Assembly (NCBI GenBank): GCA_018822665.1
Contig: JAHJJX010000027.1
Coordinates: forward strand, 124,001 to 188,000
Length of the DNA: 64,000 nucleotides
DNA from: a bacterium
Lineage (GTDB): Bacteria; Campylobacterota; Campylobacteria; Campylobacterales; Sulfurimonadaceae
Reading direction: 5' to 3'
How positions within the stretch are numbered: position 1 is the first letter of the stretch; every line of letters starts with the position of its first letter. The translations under genes and the position numbers were made by a program. The notes below the pieces were generated by a model that saw only the letters and a program-made list of their open reading frames with translations, was not told the DNA's origin and searched no databases. This document shows, piece by piece, positions 62,430 through 64,000 of this stretch.

Positions 62430-63446
62430 ATGATGCAGTGGAAAAAAGAGACAATCACATTAGAAAATAACACGCAAGTAGAGGCGCAAGCCCCGGTCAT
62501 TATCTCCGCAAGCCGTGCTACGGATATACCGACATTTTATGCTGATTGGTTTATCTCTCGCTGGGAAGCGGGTTATCTAAAATGGACAAATCCTTTCAAT
62601 AATCAACCTCTATATGTCTCTTTTAAAAATGTCCTTGCTGTAGTGTTCTGGACAAAAAACCCACGCCCTATGTTTAAGTACTTGGATTACATGGACAAAA
62701 ACATACCAAATTACTACTTTCAATATACGCTCAACGACTATGACAAAGAACTCTTTGAAGCAAAGGTGCCAAGTGTTGCAAGCAGGATAGAGAGCTTCAA
62801 ACAACTCTCACAAAGACTAGGAAAGAATAGAGTCGTTTGGAGGTTTGATCCGCTCATGCTTACAGATACTATAGACGTCACAGAACTTTTACGAAGAGTA
62901 AAAAACATTGGTGACCAACTTAAAAACCACACGCAAAAACTCGTTATTAGTTTTGCGGATATCGGAAGTTATAAAAAAGTTGAGAATAACTTTAAAAAAG
63001 AGCATGTCAACTACATAGAATTTACTGATGAGAGCATGGAAGAACTAGCAAAAGGACTCCAAGAGCTAAATAAAGAGTGGAATTTTGAAATAGGTACATG
63101 TTCAGAGAAGATAGACCTTGAAAAATACGCCATTGTCCATAATAAATGCGTAGATGATGACTTGATGGTAGAACTCTTTAGTCATGACAAAGAGCTCATG
63201 GAGTTTTTGGGTGTAGAAGTGCAGCAAGCAGACCTTTTTAGTGATGGGAAAATAGTAAAAAAAAGAAACCTCAAAGATAAAGGGCAAAGAGAAGATTGTG
63301 GCTGTGTCATGAGCAAGGACATAGGACAATATAACACATGTCCACATGAGTGCAACTACTGCTATGCTAACACCTCAAAAGAGCTGGCAAAGAAAAACTA
63401 CCAAAAGCATAAAGAGCATCCAAATGGTGAGAGCATCTTATTTTAA
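62430..63446 (+). CDS. DUF1848 family protein (radical-SAM-like)
   Basis: About 338 residues. Family text: PVIISASRATDIPTFYADWFISRWEAGYLKWTNPFN, VVFWTKNPRPMFKYL, VVWRFDPLML. The C-terminal CGCVMSKDIGQYNTCPHECNYCYAN holds a C-x3-C-x2-C like a radical-SAM cluster, unusually placed at the end, as in spore-photoproduct-lyase-like proteins. Function unknown. I prefer ATG at 62430 or 62433 (AGGA just before) over the track start at 62403. Confidence 0.8.
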   Translation: MMQWKKETITLENNTQVEAQAPVIISASRATDIPTFYADWFISRWEAGYLKWTNPFNNQPLYVSFKNVLAVVFWTKNPRPMFKYLDYMDKNIPNYYFQYTLNDYDKELFEAKVPSVASRIESFKQLSQRLGKNRVVWRFDPLMLTDTIDVTELLRRVKNIGDQLKNHTQKLVISFADIGSYKKVENNFKKEHVNYIEFTDESMEELAKGLQELNKEWNFEIGTCSEKIDLEKYAIVHNKCVDDDLMVELFSHDKELMEFLGVEVQQADLFSDGKIVKKRNLKDKGQREDCGCVMSKDIGQYNTCPHECNYCYANTSKELAKKNYQKHKEHPNGESILF

Positions 63447-63516
63447 GTAGTAAATCTATGGTTACAACCATAATTTTAAGCTATAATTTTACAGACCCAT
63501 CAATAAAAGGAATAAA

Positions 63517-64000
63517 ATGCTGCAAAATCTTAAAGAGTATCAGGTCAATTATCTTCGAGTATTGCAAAGCGATTATAAAAGATATATACACTACGCAGTA
63601 GATTTCAACCAAAAACTCATCGGTATCATAGGTGCTAGAGGGGTTGGAAAAACAACTTTTTTACTCCAATATTTAAAAGAAAATGATTTACCCCTTTCAA
63701 AAAAGCTCTATTTTAGTGCAGATGCCATAGATTTAGATTCACTCTTTGAGATAGCATTTGAGTTTGCTAAAGAGGGAGGAGAACTTCTCATCATAGACGA
63801 AATCCACAAATATAAAAACTTTGAGAGTGAACTAAAAAAGATATATGACATGCTTAGTCTCAAAGTGATATTTAGCGGCAGTAGCGCTATACGGCTTGAC
63901 CACTCAAAAGGAGACCTTAGCAGAAGAGCGTTGCTTTACCACATGAAAGGTTTATCTTTTAGAGAGTTTGTAGAGCTTAAGAAATCGATAAAACTACCTA
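63517..64000 (+). CDS. AAA-type ATPase (DUF4143-like), runs off the window
   Basis: ATG at 63517 with AAAAGGA six bases before; 161 codons are open to the window end, so it is missing from the track. Walker A LIGIIGARGVGKTTFL, Walker B GELLIIDEIHKYKNFESELKKIYD and a sensor-like VIFSGSSAIRL are the pattern of the AAA_14 / DUF4143 family. Such ATPases are frequent in accessory DNA; function unknown. Confidence 0.8.
   Translation, partial: MLQNLKEYQVNYLRVLQSDYKRYIHYAVDFNQKLIGIIGARGVGKTTFLLQYLKENDLPLSKKLYFSADAIDLDSLFEIAFEFAKEGGELLIIDEIHKYKNFESELKKIYDMLSLKVIFSGSSAIRLDHSKGDLSRRALLYHMKGLSFREFVELKKSIKLP

Noticed and set aside
1-64000. CRISPR array, rRNA or tRNA genes
   Set aside because: No regularly spaced direct repeats, no rRNA-like blocks and no cloverleaf with a GGTTCGAATCC-like arm found by eye; a tRNAscan or CRISPR finder run would settle this.

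Overview
The window is AT-rich, gene-dense chromosomal DNA, almost certainly from a Campylobacterota (Epsilonproteobacteria) member and most like Sulfurimonas. The basis is the AT bias, a CheV, a Na+-pump oadGAB set, a RimK cluster, a NrdD of the CPKHGYITGEHEFCP type, and many overlapping starts and stops. The taxon is inferred from gene content and codon style; no rRNA, tRNA or CRISPR array is visible.

Layout. 1-13 kb: a partial MFS exporter, then pgsA-rseP-yggS, a DTW-domain tRNA modification enzyme, a HI0933-type flavoprotein convergent with a ThiE/TenI-like gene, a GAF-PAS-GGDEF-EAL protein, an anaerobic ribonucleotide reductase locus whose glycyl-radical tail is a separate 50-residue ORF, nrdG, and a siroheme nitrite/sulfite reductase. 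13-25 kb (mostly minus): a two-component pair, an aldo/keto reductase, polA, HDOD, TauE/SafE-like, NosL-like, HD-domain, an orphan helicase-like protein, a Xer-type recombinase, BamB-like and YfgM-like genes. 25-32 kb (plus): gatC, an ArsC/Spx-like gene, pilT, then a TonB receptor / membrane ferredoxin / TonB cassette. 32-39 kb (minus): a tightly overlapping operon of flavoprotein, MidA, TolC, ArgD, a molybdopterin oxidoreductase and an HlyD-like adaptor. 39-47 kb (plus): cheV, a retropepsin-like protease, rimK, a deacylase, an M42-like peptidase, then a mini-MscS channel, a Kef-type K+/H+ transporter and glutaminase. 47-58 kb: oadGAB, small membrane proteins, a flippase, htpG and a SulP transporter. 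58.4-64 kb: an accessory, partly decayed region with gene remnants, a PcfJ-like gene, a DUF1848 gene and a partial AAA ATPase.

The most striking signal is not a gene. The 9-mer CCACATGCC (extended TTCCACATGCCAAG) occurs 20 times exactly on the two strands between 2.5 and 56 kb, ten times in each orientation. It is read in several frames inside genes, and appears as inverted pairs just after pilT and (as a variant) just after polA. This is how DNA uptake sequences behave in Neisseria and Haemophilus. The motif is absent from the accessory segment beyond 58.4 kb. Other items for follow-up are the split NrdD, the glutamate-ligase / channel / K+ / glutaminase run, the orphan helicase domain, and the palindromic operator before the 62.07 kb gene.
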